Shown: positions 22,845-35,112, numbered from the stretch's first letter. The stretch is 64,000 bases of DNA from Agapanthus africanus (GCA_030015575.1 JASDDO010000016.1:457946141-458010140), one strand, 5' to 3'. Numbers and translations: made by a program. Notes: generated by a model from the letters alone, not told the origin.

Positions 22845-23250
22845 TTCTGAACTTTTCCTCTTGTGTGTGTTCTATACGTTTAAGAACTGTATTTTGATTT
22901 AAAACGTATAAACCGTTACATAACGTACCAAACCCAATCAATACTTTATTTAGAAAGATGTTCATAATATTATCCTGCAATACAAAATTATATCCTTCTT
23001 TAAGTAATAAATTAACTGATATAATATTGCACAATATTTTTGGTACGTAATAACAGTCGTTCAGAATTAATATATTACCATTTGGTAATACTAGGTGATA
23101 TACGCCAACTGCTTTGGCTGCAACCATTGCATTATTCCCTACTCTGAGAGAATGATCACCCATTCCCAGTTTTCTATCTTTTTTAGCCTATGTAACATAT
23201 TACATATGTGGGATCCTGATCCGGTATCTAATACCCAGGATGTAGAGCAT
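22845..23250 (-). pseudogene. Ty1-copia protease and GAG-pre-integrase region (C1 body)
   Basis: WVLDTGSGSHICNMLHRL (catalytic D-T-G at 23228-23220) marks the aspartic protease. It is followed by LRVGNNAMVAAKAVG, LNDCYYVPKILCNIISV and LLLKEGYNF, the standard copia region leading into integrase. A single frame slip lies between HRLKK and GMGDHS near 23170, and an in-frame TGA precedes the protease near 23320. The preceding residues SSSGVFITEN match the usual copia gag-to-protease linker. Gag itself is absent. Confidence 0.88.
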
Positions 23251-23522
23251 ATTGAGAAACAGTTCTCGGTAATGAACACACCCGAAGAAGATACATCAAC
23301 ATGCTCATTTCTTGTTCAGGTCGCGTGGGAATCCGGGTATTCCCCTAAATCCTGTTCAGACTTATAACAATTATAAGGTAGAGGGGAACCAACGTTCCCC
23401 AGCTCAGTATAACAAGTGGGTTCGGTCAATACATCCATATTATTATCTTGATTAAGGCGTGTCATGGTCGCTATCTGGAGAGAGAGAGAAGAAAATACTT
23501 TAGTGTATGCTCTTGCTGCTGG
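23251..23522 (-). other. C1 leader: degenerate primer site, gag missing
   Basis: Only about 270 bp separate the LTR end (about 23523) from the protease. At the primer-site position the minus strand reads CAGCAGCAAGAGCATA where C2 has TGGTATCGGAGC, so the PBS is badly eroded. An ATG-led frame (MTRLNQDNN...) runs into the protease linker, so C1 looks like a gag-deleted derivative rather than a simple decayed copy. Confidence 0.6.
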
Positions 23523-23948
23523 GTTCCTTAGCATGACTACTAGGTTTAGGAAGGAATTAAGCATGCAATTTTATAAAAATCTAGTGTGCTAACAAACCCG
23601 AACCAAGGATTTAACTAGAGAATTAGGGTTAGACAAAACAAGTAAACATCTTAATTCTAAGTGAATAAGGAATACAACCTTTGTAGACCGGTCCTTCACT
23701 TCTAAAGCTCCCTGTAGTGGTCCCTTCGCTTTAAATAGTGGTCTTCCGGACTCTCGTTAGGCTCCACTAGGCGAAAGGAACAAGCTTGTTTGAAGAACTT
23801 CGAGGCCAAAAATGATCTACGTTGAGAAATCTCCAACTCAAACTACCCTTCACTAATTGAGAATTAGTGAAGCAAACAACCTATACTAAATGGCTAGTCT
23901 AATGTAAATTGATGAAGTAGGAATTTTGCTCACTTTAGAATTATTTCT
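23523..23948 (-). mobile_element. Copia LTR C1, distal part
   Basis: Aligns with 60288-60700 of LTR C2 (shared CCGGTCCTTCACTTCTAAAG, TTCGAGGCC, TGATGAAGTAGGAATTTTGC). Interrupted at 23949 by a solo LTR. Confidence 0.85.
23944..23948. repeat. TSD ATTTC, left copy, of the 23949-28378 solo LTR
   Basis: ATTTC precedes TGTAACATTTC; ATCTC (one change) follows the LTR end at 28379-28383. The uninterrupted C2 copy reads GAATTATTTCTCTCT at 60697-60711, confirming the empty site. Confidence 0.8.
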
Positions 23949-25763
23949 GTAACATTTCAGAAAAATAAAATATTATTTTTGAGAAGTTAAATAATTAAAT
24001 AATAAATATTATGAATATTTTAATATGTGGAAATTAGTTTAAAGATGTGGTATAATTATATACCGATAAATTGTGCAATATTTGGAAATTTATATCAATT
24101 TTTGGATTTTAAAAGAATTTATGAAAATTGGGAATTTTACAATTTAGTATACAATGAATTGTATATAAGTTAGTAATACTAAACTCGATTAGTATTTAAT
24201 CATGCATTGATTTGTTTTGTGTTTGTGACATGCACAATGTCATGTTATACACTTGGTATATTTTATTCTACCATGATTTCTTCTTTTTGTGCATGGTTTC
24301 ATTTTGGGTTTTTCAATTGTTTTGCAAATAAAAAGATAAAGAAAAGAAAAAAGGAAATAGAAAAGAAAAGAAAAGGGAAAAGAATAAAATAAGGAGGTAT
24401 GGGCAAGAGAGAGAAGAAAGAGAGAGGTGGGGGGTTCTTTGACCATTGGCTCATTATCTCTTCCCTTCAATTTTTCTTCATTCCTCTTCTCTTTCTTCTA
24501 CCATGGCTGCCTCTTCCTTCTACCTCCTCTACCTCCTCACAACAATCCAAAATCCACACCAAAACATCATAATCTCTTCATTATAATTGTGCACAAGCTC
24601 ACTACAAGTATGGACGATCAAGCAAGATAGGATTTTGAGCCTTTGGGGCAACTCAAGAAATTTTCTTGAGTTGCCAAATGAGGTATTTTCTTCACCATTA
24701 GTTTAGTAATTTATTTGCTTTAACTTCTATATTAGTTTAGAAGTGATTAAGTAGGGTTTAGTGAACTTGGAAAATTTCAAGAGGAGGTTAGAATTTTGTG
24801 TGTATTGGAAAAGTGAAATTGAGGTGTTTTAAGTGGTTACAACCCCTTTATTGATAAAACCTAGACCAAACATGAGACTGAAACCCCACATCTTGAACTT
24901 AGAAACCCCGATGTCGGATTTTGTTGGTTTTGGTGATATGTTTTGGAGATCTGCTATAATCCGGGGACCTTAAAAACTATTTAGCGATTACTGTGAATCG
25001 TGCAGGCAACTTGGAAGCTACCATAGAGACCCGAGCCCCAACTCCTTCATTTAGGCAGCAGATTTAACCCATTTGGCCGCAATTTGTGGCCTGGATATGA
25101 CCAAATTGATTCGTACCGTGTCCATGGCTTTATCTTCAGTAAATTAGACCTTCCACATGTGCAAAATTGGCTAATTCAACCTAGGGTAAAATCTGCAGGT
25201 GTTTTCTTATGTTGTTGTTTCATTTTGCGAATTCGTTTTAACTTTAGTTTTGGTATTTGGGTTTTAACTCGATAGTTTGACGTTTGTATATCGACATCGA
25301 GAATTTGTTTGGCCCTTCTTGCATGCGTAGTTCGCAGGTTCTAACCTATGTACTCTTCGTATGCCGTTTCAATTTCCTCGTGTTGATTCTTGATTATGGT
25401 GCGACGTATTTGAATATGTAGGTACCATCGCGTGGACTTTGGATAACAAGGAGGAGCATGGCGACATCGACTTCAGCAAGCAAGGATCAAGGTGAGTAGA
25501 TGTATATCTACGGGGGAAGTCGGGTGGATGGCGTATAGCACCCCCGCAGTTTCATAGTGTAGTGTACGTATATGTGTATATATTTATATATGTGTATTGT
25601 GTGACGCTATTAATTAGCAAGAAGGCTTTAGGAGATCATGGGTTAGTCTTGGCGTAATTGAAAGTTAATGCTTTAGTTTAGTCCTTAGTCGCGAAACCCT
25701 AGAGTATAGTTGTTACACACACACACACCTGCACACATGTGATATGTATGTGGTGTATATGGT

Positions 25764-25768
<5 letters not shown>

Positions 25769-25797
<29 letters not shown>
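25769..25797. repeat. GT microsatellite
   Basis: Uninterrupted GT tract inside the solo LTR. Confidence 0.95.
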
Positions 25798-25798
<1 letters not shown>

Positions 25799-25983
25799 AT
25801 GCTTGGTATATATATATACATATACGTATACACAGATGATGAGGATACTATATGATACTTGGAGATGAGTCGATGTGATTGGGCATGATGCCGTGAGATC
25901 GGTGATGTGAGTTGGTTCGTGTTATGACATACGACATGATATATGAGTGAATCGTTGGGCGATGTGTTTTCATACACATGTGG

Positions 25984-25984
<1 letters not shown>

Positions 25985-26030
<46 letters not shown>
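25985..26030. repeat. TA microsatellite
   Basis: TA tract with one TG interruption. Confidence 0.95.
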
Positions 26031-26032
<2 letters not shown>

Positions 26033-27607
26033 ATGGTATCGGAATGTACTAGACTTTAGATCAGTACCCCTAATTCAGGATATGATGATAATGATATCAG
26101 ATAAATAATGAGATAATTGTGATATTTGACCTGTACCCCGATTTGGGATGCCGTACGATGGATTTTACCGTACGAAGTATAAATATGATGATCGATCCGT
26201 ACTCTTGACTTGAGGATGTCGTATTATATATTTTTATCGTACGTGATGCTATTTAGGCGGGATCACCGACTACTAGATATATCGACTCGGACTTAAGGTG
26301 GATTTCCTTACCCTTTCGATTTGTCCCTTAGTTAGTCATGTAGTTTATTTGGTAGATATTAGACTGGACACGAGTCATACTTATTTCAAAACTAACGAAT
26401 CGTGAGTATTTTAAAGACAGACTGAGGGATACTATGGATTTTTTCAAAGGATGTATCTTTTCTCAAAGACCCCCTAGTCCCCATTTTTCTAAACACACGA
26501 TTCATGCGATTTCAAACAACAAAATTGTATGACTCGTATATATAAATGTTTATTCTTATATATTGCGTTTACTATTCATTTTCCGTATATTCTTGATGTT
26601 CGCATCGCATTGCATGTTTAAATGTGTTTTCAATAGTTATTATGAACCCATGCTGTCAGGACACCAGCACCATTACCGATGATGTATATGCTCCACGTAC
26701 ACTTGCTTGCCGGCTCACACACATCATCATCGGTAATTTTCATGTCACGTACACATTAGAAAACACTACTTCATTGGTATAAATTGCTAGTTGGTAGTTT
26801 CAATATGGTACTAGTACGTTTGCTTTCATATGCTAGTTTAGATATTGCAATTATTATTGAGATATACTTCATGCATTATACATTCATTCTGTTATGCAAT
26901 ATTATGGGGCTTTATGTCGGTATTTCACTATTTATTGACTCTCGATTTGGGATTTCGGACTTCCATGAGATTTCTGGATTTGGAGAAATCGTAAGAATTT
27001 TATAAACTCGTTTTTATTTCAAAAGATAGAAATTTACGGTTTTCTCGTGATATGATGTGAGATGTGTCCACCATGAGTTTTCTCGGCTCTTGAGCGATAT
27101 CATACACCCGATTCGAGGAGGAGGATGAACCGTTTGCGGGTGCATGGTGGACCCGGTGCGGTACCCCGGGATAAGATGGTCGCAGATAATGGCGTTGAGC
27201 CCGGTAGGGGAGTACTACCGACCGGTTATTTGTGACGCGGCGGATATCCGGAGGATATCGACGTAGTCGTGGGATTTAATGATATGGGCCAGTCCGGATT
27301 GCCAGAGCCCGGGGCCAGTCCGGATTGCCGGAGCCCGAGATATTGAGATATTCAGATATTCAGATATATGTTTTGTGTCGATGCTGGACACGGATTCTCT
27401 GTCGATTTAATTGATGATACTTCGGTTTTTGATACACAAATATTATTGAGATATGAAAATAGTTTTCTCATTCAAGATGCATTCTGTGTCATTCTTAATG
27501 CATTCGTAAATCATATATATGGCATGTTGCTACCTGAGACACTGACACGAGCACTTGGTATTGTACGTATGATAGATGATTACCTTGTCACTATTAGATG
27601 CTTCAGG

Positions 27608-27649
<42 letters not shown>
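27608..27649. repeat. TA microsatellite
   Basis: Pure TA tract of about 42 bp in the solo LTR. Confidence 0.95.
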
Positions 27650-27652
<3 letters not shown>

Positions 27653-28374
27653 GGTATGACCTAGGATAGAGTCATACATGCGATTTCTGCTCGGTGACGT
27701 TTTCTACTCACGAGTTGGCAACTCACCCCCGTTGTGCCACAGTTTCTTGCAAGTTTTGCCATACAGGTTTCGTTGCGGCTTGCTGGCACACTGCTTCCTT
27801 CCGGGTGATTGCTTTGGTAGGTGGGTTCACTTGTATCGTGACTACCGCAGCTCTTGTATTTATATTCAGTTGTATATAGTAAACTCTATCAACCATACTT
27901 GTATTATTTGATAGACTTAGAAAACCAGTGTATATTCTTTCAACCTTAGAGTCGCGCGCTTATATTATTATGGTTTTTCTCTGGTTTTCTTGAGGATATT
28001 GGGTTCTTTCTGAGTTTTGATCCTCGCCCTTCGGCATTGTATATTATATTGCTTGAGTGGTTGTGTCTGCCAATTGGCGAAGAGCTAGCTCCCGCTTGGA
28101 GATACCTTATTTCATTACTATGTATTTCATGTTTTGTATCCGTTTGGGGCCAGTATTTACAAAGGAGACTCTGCCGAATTTTTCGGGAAAATATGAGGTT
28201 GCTTTTAAATGTTTAATGCCATTTATTTTGTTAAACCACTTTCTTTAAAACAAGTTTTCCTTCACTTATTTTTTTAAATGGTTTAGATTTCTGGGCTTTT
28301 GGCTTACTTGAATTAGGTGTGGTCCTATAAACTTCACATGATTCAAGTGCCAGTCATGTGCCATTTCGGGTCGT

Positions 28375-28378
<4 letters not shown>

Positions 28379-28416
<38 letters not shown>

Positions 28417-30156
28417 ACCTCAAGAAAACCTAATGAGCTTAATTGAGATGAAGAAGATGAAGTAGTGAATGAATGGCCACCCATGCAAACCATGGGTGAT
28501 AAAATGCCATATATCATCTCATGTAGAGACTTAACCATGGCTAAAGATAATGGTTGGGTTAATAAATATCTAGAGTAAAACAAAATTAGTGGACTTAAGT
28601 CAAAACTTCCACAAGCTTCTCCAAGCCTCTTAGCCATACCTATTTCCACCAATTTTTGTTTATTCTCTAAATAAATATTCACCTTAATTATCTTATGGTA
28701 TGGTATGAGTCTCATATACCCAAGTTCGATGTATCATCTAGGATGACACAAAATAAATACATTAATATATATCATATATATTTGTATGTATTTAGAGAAA
28801 TTTTTTTTCTTAAGTGAGCTAATATTAGTTAATGTATATTAATATATCAAATATATAATCATATATTAAATTATTAAATCAACACTTGATTTAATAACCT
28901 GGCTGTATCGCATACAACCGACTAATATCATTTATATGTATATCACATATACATATAATATATCATTGAATCAACACTTAATTCAACAATCCGGTTATAT
29001 CACATATAACCTGTATCGCGAGATTAGAATACGGTATCACATACACGTATTAATCTCGGTCTCGCACATATCACATATGTGCTCTATTTCGTTTCGCATG
29101 AGCTAGGAAAGCTCTGTGTAGGACTCTAAAGACTCGTCAATACGCCGGCAGTAGGTGATGATCATATCAGGCACCCACAAGCCGTTAGCAGTACTAGCTG
29201 GACGTAACGGCTACCCGGGTATTGAGCGATCAGAAGATCAACAAGCAAGCTTGTCCATACTCCCGTGAATCCAATAAGTAACACTACCGTACAGTCCAGT
29301 CTCTTCGTCTGATATGCCGCATATTTAGTCTGGGGATGGTAAACGTCAGACCCCAATAATTTGATAAGTCATGCCGATGTGAGGCTCATAACGGGTCGAG
29401 AAACCGCTGATAACACTTACCAGTAAATCTCAGTATCATCCCTGGCCACGGACTTCCTGTTATAGCCAATAGAGCATAGCGCAACATCAACCCCCAATAT
29501 CGAGAGAGACGAATCCTTTCCTATCGCTCATTGCCTCCATGTGACTCGGGACTGTACCCAAAAACTACCGTTTTGCACGCTCTCTTGAACGTGGTAAGGT
29601 GGAAATCAAAGTACGGTGGGAATCACATAAGACTCTATGATGATCTCGGGTCTACAGATTAACCTGTACCAGTGTCACTAGAGAACCGCTATCTGACGTT
29701 ATGTATAATACCATCTAGGAGTTCTCCGCGAGTCCTATTCAGTGTACCCAATGTCCACTGAGCACCCTATACCATCTTTGATGTCAAGCACCAATAGATA
29801 TGTGATCATTCATCGCCCATCAAATGGGTCAAGAAGCGTATACGCTAGTCTACTCTAGAATATCGATGCCCCGTCTCGATACACCCTCGACTAGGAACAA
29901 TAAAAGGATGGACCTGTGGACTACCCTGGCCCCACTAGTATGATCTCCATCATAGTCCTGGTAGTCAAATCCACATCCTAAGAGCTTTATCAACATATAA
30001 CAGAGAGACAATACAAGTATATATATTAAGATAAAGAGTAACCAGATAGCATACTATCATATTGAGAAAGAAAGTCCTCCCTATATATGTCCAAACATCC
30101 ACTATAATATACAATCATGTACAATAATGGCCTCTAGGGCATACATACAACTAACA
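28379..30156 (-). mobile_element. Copia LTR C1, proximal part
   Basis: Resumes after the solo LTR with a TC microsatellite (28381-28414) and runs to the LTR start on the minus strand, TGTTAGTTGTATGTATGCCC at 30156. It aligns along its length with C2 (60711-62442). The base pairs just outside read TTACAAG rather than a full polypurine tract. Confidence 0.85.
28381..28414. repeat. TC microsatellite
   Basis: Pure TC tract expanded at the TSD of the solo LTR; the C2 copy has only TCTCTC there. Confidence 0.95.
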
Positions 30157-32825
30157 CTTGTAAGATTAGATTGGTTATTATTTTATCTAATCAGGATGGT
30201 TCCTACTGTTTTTATCAAATCTTCCTTCAAACCCTAAAATGTAAGACTAGACGGGATTAATTACACTCTACAAATTCGCCAATCGTTCAGCCAGGCAGGT
30301 ATTGGTACTCCGAGGGAGTCTCCCCATGCTTTTGCATGAAACTAATTAAATAACCTCATTTCTGCAGGGCGTAACCCCATTAACACCTTTCTTAGACACC
30401 TACTAGATTAGCTAATTGTAAAGTGGAAAACTCTTTCAGGAGTAACTCTTACTCACAGTGGGTATCGGGATCCAACTATCTTATAGAAGGTATGCAATCT
30501 CATTGCAAATTTCAACACTTGAAATTCTCGATAATATTTTGCCCCTAGCAACTTATGACCTTAACATGATCAACAAATCATAAGCGCTAGCCAAGTTCAA
30601 CCCATCATTTCCTGATTGAATTAAACCCACCCGTACGACCCTTAACACGGTCAACAAAGTCGTACGACTATCCTAATCCAATCGCATCATATGGTTGCAG
30701 ATAAGCATTAATTAGCTACCGCACACTACGCCTTAACAAGGTCAACAAACGCAGTACGAATACTAAATAGTTCTTATCTGAAATGACGGAGGGCTAGACA
30801 GGTTTTTAAGAAAACCTTTTGCGTAATGAACTTGATATCGTTGTAGAATCGAGTGATTTGAAAAGGAGTGGTTTAAGCTCCGCTTTTTAAAATCGAATAG
30901 TTTTCAAAACAAACCGAATGGGTTATAGCTTTTGCTAGCTTTTGCTAAAGAGGTCATTCCCGGTGAAGGGATCTCGGCTCTTTCCTCATCGAATAAGGTG
31001 CTAGATATTCATAAAGAATACCGTTATGCAAAGCAAGAACTAGAGCTATTTTTTTGAAAATTTGATTCTACAACATCTTTAGGTTTCTTTCCTTTTCATT
31101 AATCTCATTAATGAAGTCCTATCATTTATGTTTTCTAAACATCACAGAAGAAACTAAAATAGAATGTACGCTTATGCCATTCGCATTTGCCACGGGGTCC
31201 CGTCATGTACCGTTAGATTACTTAATTAACGGCAGAGCGGGGGCAGGGCTAGCGCGGATACAAAATATAAGCAACGTTTATTATATATCATATATATAAT
31301 AAAACATTCGTCTCACGCGGTTATATGATCTCATCACAGAACATTGCAGCAGAAATCAACATATGAAATACATGATATATTAGGAGGTCCGTGTTTTAAA
31401 TCAAGCCAGTAAAAACACGGATTCCACGGTCGTGATGAATAGCCAAACCCACATCCCTAGACCTCTACAAGAGCGGCAAGCAACCCTGCCAATTCTAGAG
31501 TTAGGAAACTCGGTCTCAACTCCTCGAGATGGTCTCCCACTGGACTTTAGAACCCCGTTACTTATGCTCCCCACTTGGGTCTATCATAATGCGGAAAAGT
31601 AAATAACATCAATGGTGACATCATTCTCAACCCGGAAGTGTCCCAATAAAAGAATATTACATACAAATTTTTACATGAATGTAAATGAAAAACTCTCATC
31701 TCACGCAAAAAAACCCGGCTATTCAATCACGACGATCCAATATAACATATAACAATAACACATAACATCACATGTCATCAACGTAAGTAAAAATGCATAT
31801 CCCAATTGTCGTTGACGTATAGCAACGAAACCGGCGATACACCACATATTATACTTACGGTCGCAGAAAAGAAATGAAAACTACAATAGTTAGAATCCGC
31901 AACCTCCTTAGACATCATAAATCCAAAATATCACATATTTCGGATTTCATGCCTAACATATAAATTTCTTAGACATCATAAACCCGGAATATCACATATT
32001 CCGAATTTCATGCCTAACGTTATAAACCCGGAATTTTAGTCTCAAATTGAAAACACTTTTTAATAACCAGTCGGGCAATTCAACAAGATTCCCGAAAAAT
32101 GATCGAATACTTGTCGGAAACTTTAGTAGACCCCGCACCCCCGATGCCGTTGATGAAGTGCACTTAGACGGAACACCGTGGCCGTGAGCATCCGAACGGA
32201 TGCTTTTGGCAACGGGGTTCTCCTACAGTCACTTGGTCGGGGCTATGGGGCGTGGATATCTAGTAATGTTATCCGGCGAGTGTTCGCGTACAATACGAGA
32301 TTGCGACGGAGTTTTGGTCCGAATCAAAACCCCGTGGCAACCAATCAAAAGAGACTAAATTGCTAGATTTATAAAACACTAATTAGTTTTCACAAAACTA
32401 ATTATTGTGGATTCCAAATATTGTATCATAAATCACAGATATCTAGACGATGTTAAATATTTTGATCGATTTATCAAACACCCACAATTCCCAGAGACCT
32501 CAACACTTGAGTCTCACTCAAAAATACCCAGAAAGTGCCAAATGTACCTACGGAGCAGCACAAGAAGGGGGAGTCCCTGCCTCACCAACTGTGCCGCGGA
32601 ACCGTGGCTAAACACATGGTTTTATCGCGGTTGCGTGGCCGTGTGGTCGAGTTGGGTGCTCGTTCTTCTTGGGGATCCATAGAAAACCCTGCATAATTTT
32701 CTGAATATTTTTAATTTCAAAAATTCCAACTTTTGAAATTTTTTCCAGAAACCGGGATTTTAGGCTTTCGAAAAGTCGATTGAACACTTTAACTTCACCG
32801 AGACGACTCCTAATGCTCTAACTTA
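30157..32825 (-). mobile_element. Non-coding internal block between LTRs C2 and C1
   Basis: It lies between a copia LTR followed by a primer site (32826-32837) and a second copia LTR, so by position it is an internal domain. No gag or pol peptides could be found on either strand; the longest frames are under 100 codons without domains. It contains the three constant-loop hairpins at 30552-30758. The 31290-32825 part has features of a Ty3-type LTR or leader (ATAATGCGGAAAAGTAAAT, and GCCGCGGAACCGTGGC resembling LTR A). I cannot assign it to a family. Confidence 0.5.
30552..30758. repeat. Three hairpins with a constant 19-nt loop and different arms
   Basis: Loops CCTTAACAnGrTCAACAAA (19 nt each) at 30559-30577, 30640-30658 and 30731-30749. 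Arms: CTTATGA/TCATAAG, CGTACGAC/GTCGTACG, and an imperfect CACTACG/CGCAGTA. Arms share no sequence but stay complementary within each unit. Confidence 0.85.
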
Positions 32826-32837
32826 GCTCCGATACCA
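32826..32837 (-). other. Primer binding site after copia LTR C2 (initiator Met tRNA type)
   Basis: Minus strand TGGTATCGGAGC, three bases after the LTR end TCCA (32841). It matches the plant initiator-Met PBS TGGTATCAGAGC except for one base. Confidence 0.75.
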
Positions 32838-32840
32838 GGT

Positions 32841-32865
32841 TGGAGTTTCTTAGCACAACCACTAG
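32841..32865 (-). mobile_element. Copia LTR C2, terminal 25 bp
   Basis: End of the C2 LTR (minus ...GCTAAGAAACTCCA), separated from the rest at 60288 by insertion of the 27-kb element. The intact junction is seen in C1 near 23523-23545. Confidence 0.75.
32861..32865. repeat. TSD ACTAG, left copy, of element 32866-60287
   Basis: ACTAG precedes TGTCACGATCC and recurs at 60288-60292 directly after ...AATGTTACA. C1 has a single ACTAGG at the same LTR position (about 23540), i.e. the empty site. Confidence 0.92.
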
Positions 32866-33019
32866 TGTCACGATCCAAATATGGCACGTGACCGGCACTT
32901 AAATCACGTGACATCTAAAGACGTCGACGCGGTTCAAGTAAGCTGAAACCTGGAATCTAAACCCTTTTTGAAATTATTGGAGGTGAGGTTTAAATAGTCA
33001 TCCGATGAAATCAATCTTA

Positions 33020-33024
33020 AAAAT
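33020..33024. repeat. TSD AAAAT, left copy, of element 33025-39952
   Basis: AAAAT precedes TGTTGGGGTC and recurs at 39953-39957. The sister LTR has one AAAAT at the corresponding site near 46830. Confidence 0.93.
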
Positions 33025-33354
33025 TGTTGGGGTCAAAATTTGCACCCCGGTTGACCAAGTCAAAGTCAAGGTCAACCCCAAGCCAGGCGGGCCCAAGCCC
33101 AAGCCCAAGCAAGTGGGCCAATGCCCAGGTCGAGCCCGAACACGAAGCGTCCGGCCTTCAGCCATACCAAAATAAAAATCATATAACGAATAATTTTGAT
33201 GTAATTTTTTGTGCATGAATGTATGCAAAATGGGCATAAAGCCAATTTTTTGTAAGCCCATGGCCTATGTGCAAAAAGAAATGACACATGAACCATGGGA
33301 TGGACAAAATGCCATTTTGTAAAGCCCAAGGGGCTATATGTAAATATGTAAGCC

Positions 33355-33363
33355 TATATAAGG
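33355..33363 (+). promoter_or_regulatory. TATA box of 5' LTR
   Basis: TATATAAGG, 330 bp from the LTR start, followed within 20 bp by AATAAA. The copy in the 3' LTR is at 38806-38814. Confidence 0.65.
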
Positions 33364-33796
33364 CAACATGATGATGAATAAAGCATAGATACTTTTTCAT
33401 TCCCCCAAAAACTAGGGTTCTTTGTGCCTATTTCTCCTTTCTCAAGGTTCTAAAACCTTCTTCTTTCTTTTGAATTAAATCAAGAGTTTTACTCTTCCTT
33501 TTCCAAAACTAAATAGTTTTTTACCACAAAACCCACAAAGGGGAACTTAGATCTTCCATCAGATCTTAAAAATAAGAGATTTTTAAAATCTCAAATATCT
33601 TGTTCTTCAAGACTCGGCTAACAGAGGAGGAAGGAGGAGACCCATCTCCAAAAATCCCATCTTGAGAAGATCCAGAGCCAAAGAGAGAAACAAAGCAGCC
33701 CCCTCTGATCATTTCTAAACTTATTTAGGAGTTTAATTCCACAAATCGTGAGCACAGCTCCCAGTGCAGGGACCAAAGTCCCCTTTCTGTTTGACG

Positions 33797-34110
33797 CCCA
33801 GCGTCCAGCGCCCAGAGCGCTAGCGCCCATGTGCCGAGCACGTGGTGCGCCCAGTGCGCCCAGCGCCCACGTGCTGAGCACGTGGTGCGCCCAGCGCCCA
33901 CGTGCCGAGAACGTGGTGCGCCCAGCGCCCACGTGCCGAGAACGTCGTGCGCCCAGCGCCCAGAGCGCTTGCGCCCACGTGCCGAGCACGTGGTGCGCCC
34001 AGCGCCCCGTGCGCTAGCGCCCACATGCCGAGCACGTGGTGCGCCCAACGCCCAGAGCGCTCGCGCCCAGCGCCCAGAACGCTAGCGCTAGCGCCTAGCG
34101 CCTGCGTGCC
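33797..34110. repeat. CACGTG-containing GC-rich array in 5' LTR
   Basis: Units of about 30-70 bp containing CCACGTGCCGAGCACGTGGTG, a dyad of two G-boxes, with CGCCCAGCG spacers. Open in several frames on both strands, which is why long Ala/Arg-rich ORFs overlap here. Confidence 0.85.
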
Positions 34111-34579
34111 ATGCACGCGAGGCGCTGGCCCTCATGCATCCTTTGGATTCCCTTTCCCTTTATACACACACACACACACACGATACTGTCCCTATTAGAA
34201 AAAAATTTCTAATGGGGCGCTGTCCCGCACCCCGTAAGGGGGCTGCTAGCCCTCTTGACCCCCAGCCCGCTATCTGGGTAGCGAGACCCCCGTAAAAACC
34301 TCTGTGGGCCCCCTGATATATCCAAAACCCCCTTTCAAAACAAAACGCACATACACTGCACATTGAGTTCGCATGACCTGTTTGACCCGTTAATTGGAGG
34401 TTCTCTCGCTCCAAAGGCGAGGGGTAATTAACGGCAGCTTAGTCTGCGGCTGCCGGAGATTTGGATCCCCGCAATCAATAAACCCCAGCCTACCCTAGGC
34501 AGGGGGAATCTGTAATGCGCCTGACAAGTGCGCGCGTATTCCTATCTCAATGGGGTGACGAAAAACACCCTACAGATTC

Positions 34580-34598
34580 TGGCACGCCCGGTGGGACC
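34580..34598 (+). other. Primer binding site of element 33025-39952
   Basis: TGGCACGCCCGGTGGGACC, 5 bases after the LTR end. The matching tRNA cannot be named from the window. Confidence 0.75.
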
Positions 34599-34716
34599 AA
34601 TCTCTCCTCCCATATTTCGGGTTAAACGTTCATGCGAACTCAATCAATATACATTTCTATATTTATACTAAAATAATGTTTTTTCATGCAGGTTTTCATG
34701 CAATCACTTTCCGACA

Positions 34717-35112
34717 ATGTCTCCAAAGATGAACTCAGCTCTCATCTCATACACGATGAAGATGGACTCCAGGACGGTCCTCCCGGCAAGTCTCGGACGA
34801 CACTGGGAAGAACCGCTGCTACAATTTGGGTCTATTCTGTTTGTCATGGCTAATGCCATCCCTGCACCTCAAGCCCCGGTGACAGATAAGCCGGTCTCGA
34901 AAGGCAAGAGGCCAAATGTGGTGGTCTCAAAAACGCCCCAACTCAAACGCAAGTCGGTGTTTGAACGACTTTCTTTGGCCCCAGCTGGGGGCAAGGCCAT
35001 CAACACCAACAGAGCAACAAGGCATACCGGGCAAGCTCCAGCGATGCCCCTGACAACTGCTCAATCGGGTATCTTCTCTAAGCTCCTCGACAGAGGACCA
35101 CCACGTCGTTAA
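34717..35112 (+). CDS. Possible gag remnant, 131 codons
   Basis: An ATG-led frame of 131 codons, 120 bp after the primer site, where gag would begin. The product is basic, with PKGK/KRKSVFERLSL-like Lys/Arg-rich stretches; SVFERL-type motifs occur in some plant Ty3 gag proteins, but there is no CCHC knuckle and no other domain. The frame ends at the start of the GACCACCACGTC repeats. It may be a truncated gag N-terminus or chance; I cannot show expression. Confidence 0.35.
   Translation: MSPKMNSALISYTMKMDSRTVLPASLGRHWEEPLLQFGSILFVMANAIPAPQAPVTDKPVSKGKRPNVVVSKTPQLKRKSVFERLSLAPAGGKAINTNRATRHTGQAPAMPLTTAQSGIFSKLLDRGPPRR

Larger units (their letters stand above)
23949..28378 (+). mobile_element. 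Solo Ty3-type LTR, 4.4 kb, same family as the LTRs of 32866-60287
   Basis: Begins TGTAACATTTCAGAAAAAT and ends GGGTCGTGATA (last CA changed to TA). It matches, in reverse complement, the LTRs of element 32866-60287, for example the block at 25480-25560 against 42160-42230 and 55530-55570. Length agrees (about 4.2 kb after removing nested insertions). A single LTR with a TSD and no internal domain indicates LTR-LTR recombination. Microsatellites inside: GT at 25769-25797, TA at 25985-26030 and 27608-27649. No credible gene inside. Confidence 0.85.
33025..34574 (+). mobile_element. 5' LTR of element 33025-39952
   Basis: 1550 bp. TATA box TATATAAGG at 33355 and AATAAA at 33377. Downstream, inverted repeats such as AAGAGT/ACTCTT and GAGATTT/AAATCTC, then a GCGCCCACGTGCCGAGCACG array (33797-34110) and a CA microsatellite (34161-34180). 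Confidence 0.92.

Noticed and set aside
30780..31290. Possible organellar (mitochondrial-like) insertion
   Set aside because: The base composition and style differ from neighbours, but I could not recognise a specific organellar gene; a search against plant mitochondrial and plastid genomes would decide.
33618..34200. Several Ala/Arg-rich ORFs on both strands, and copies at 39114-39751
   Set aside because: All derive from the GCGCCCACGTG array inside an LTR; mutually overlapping.
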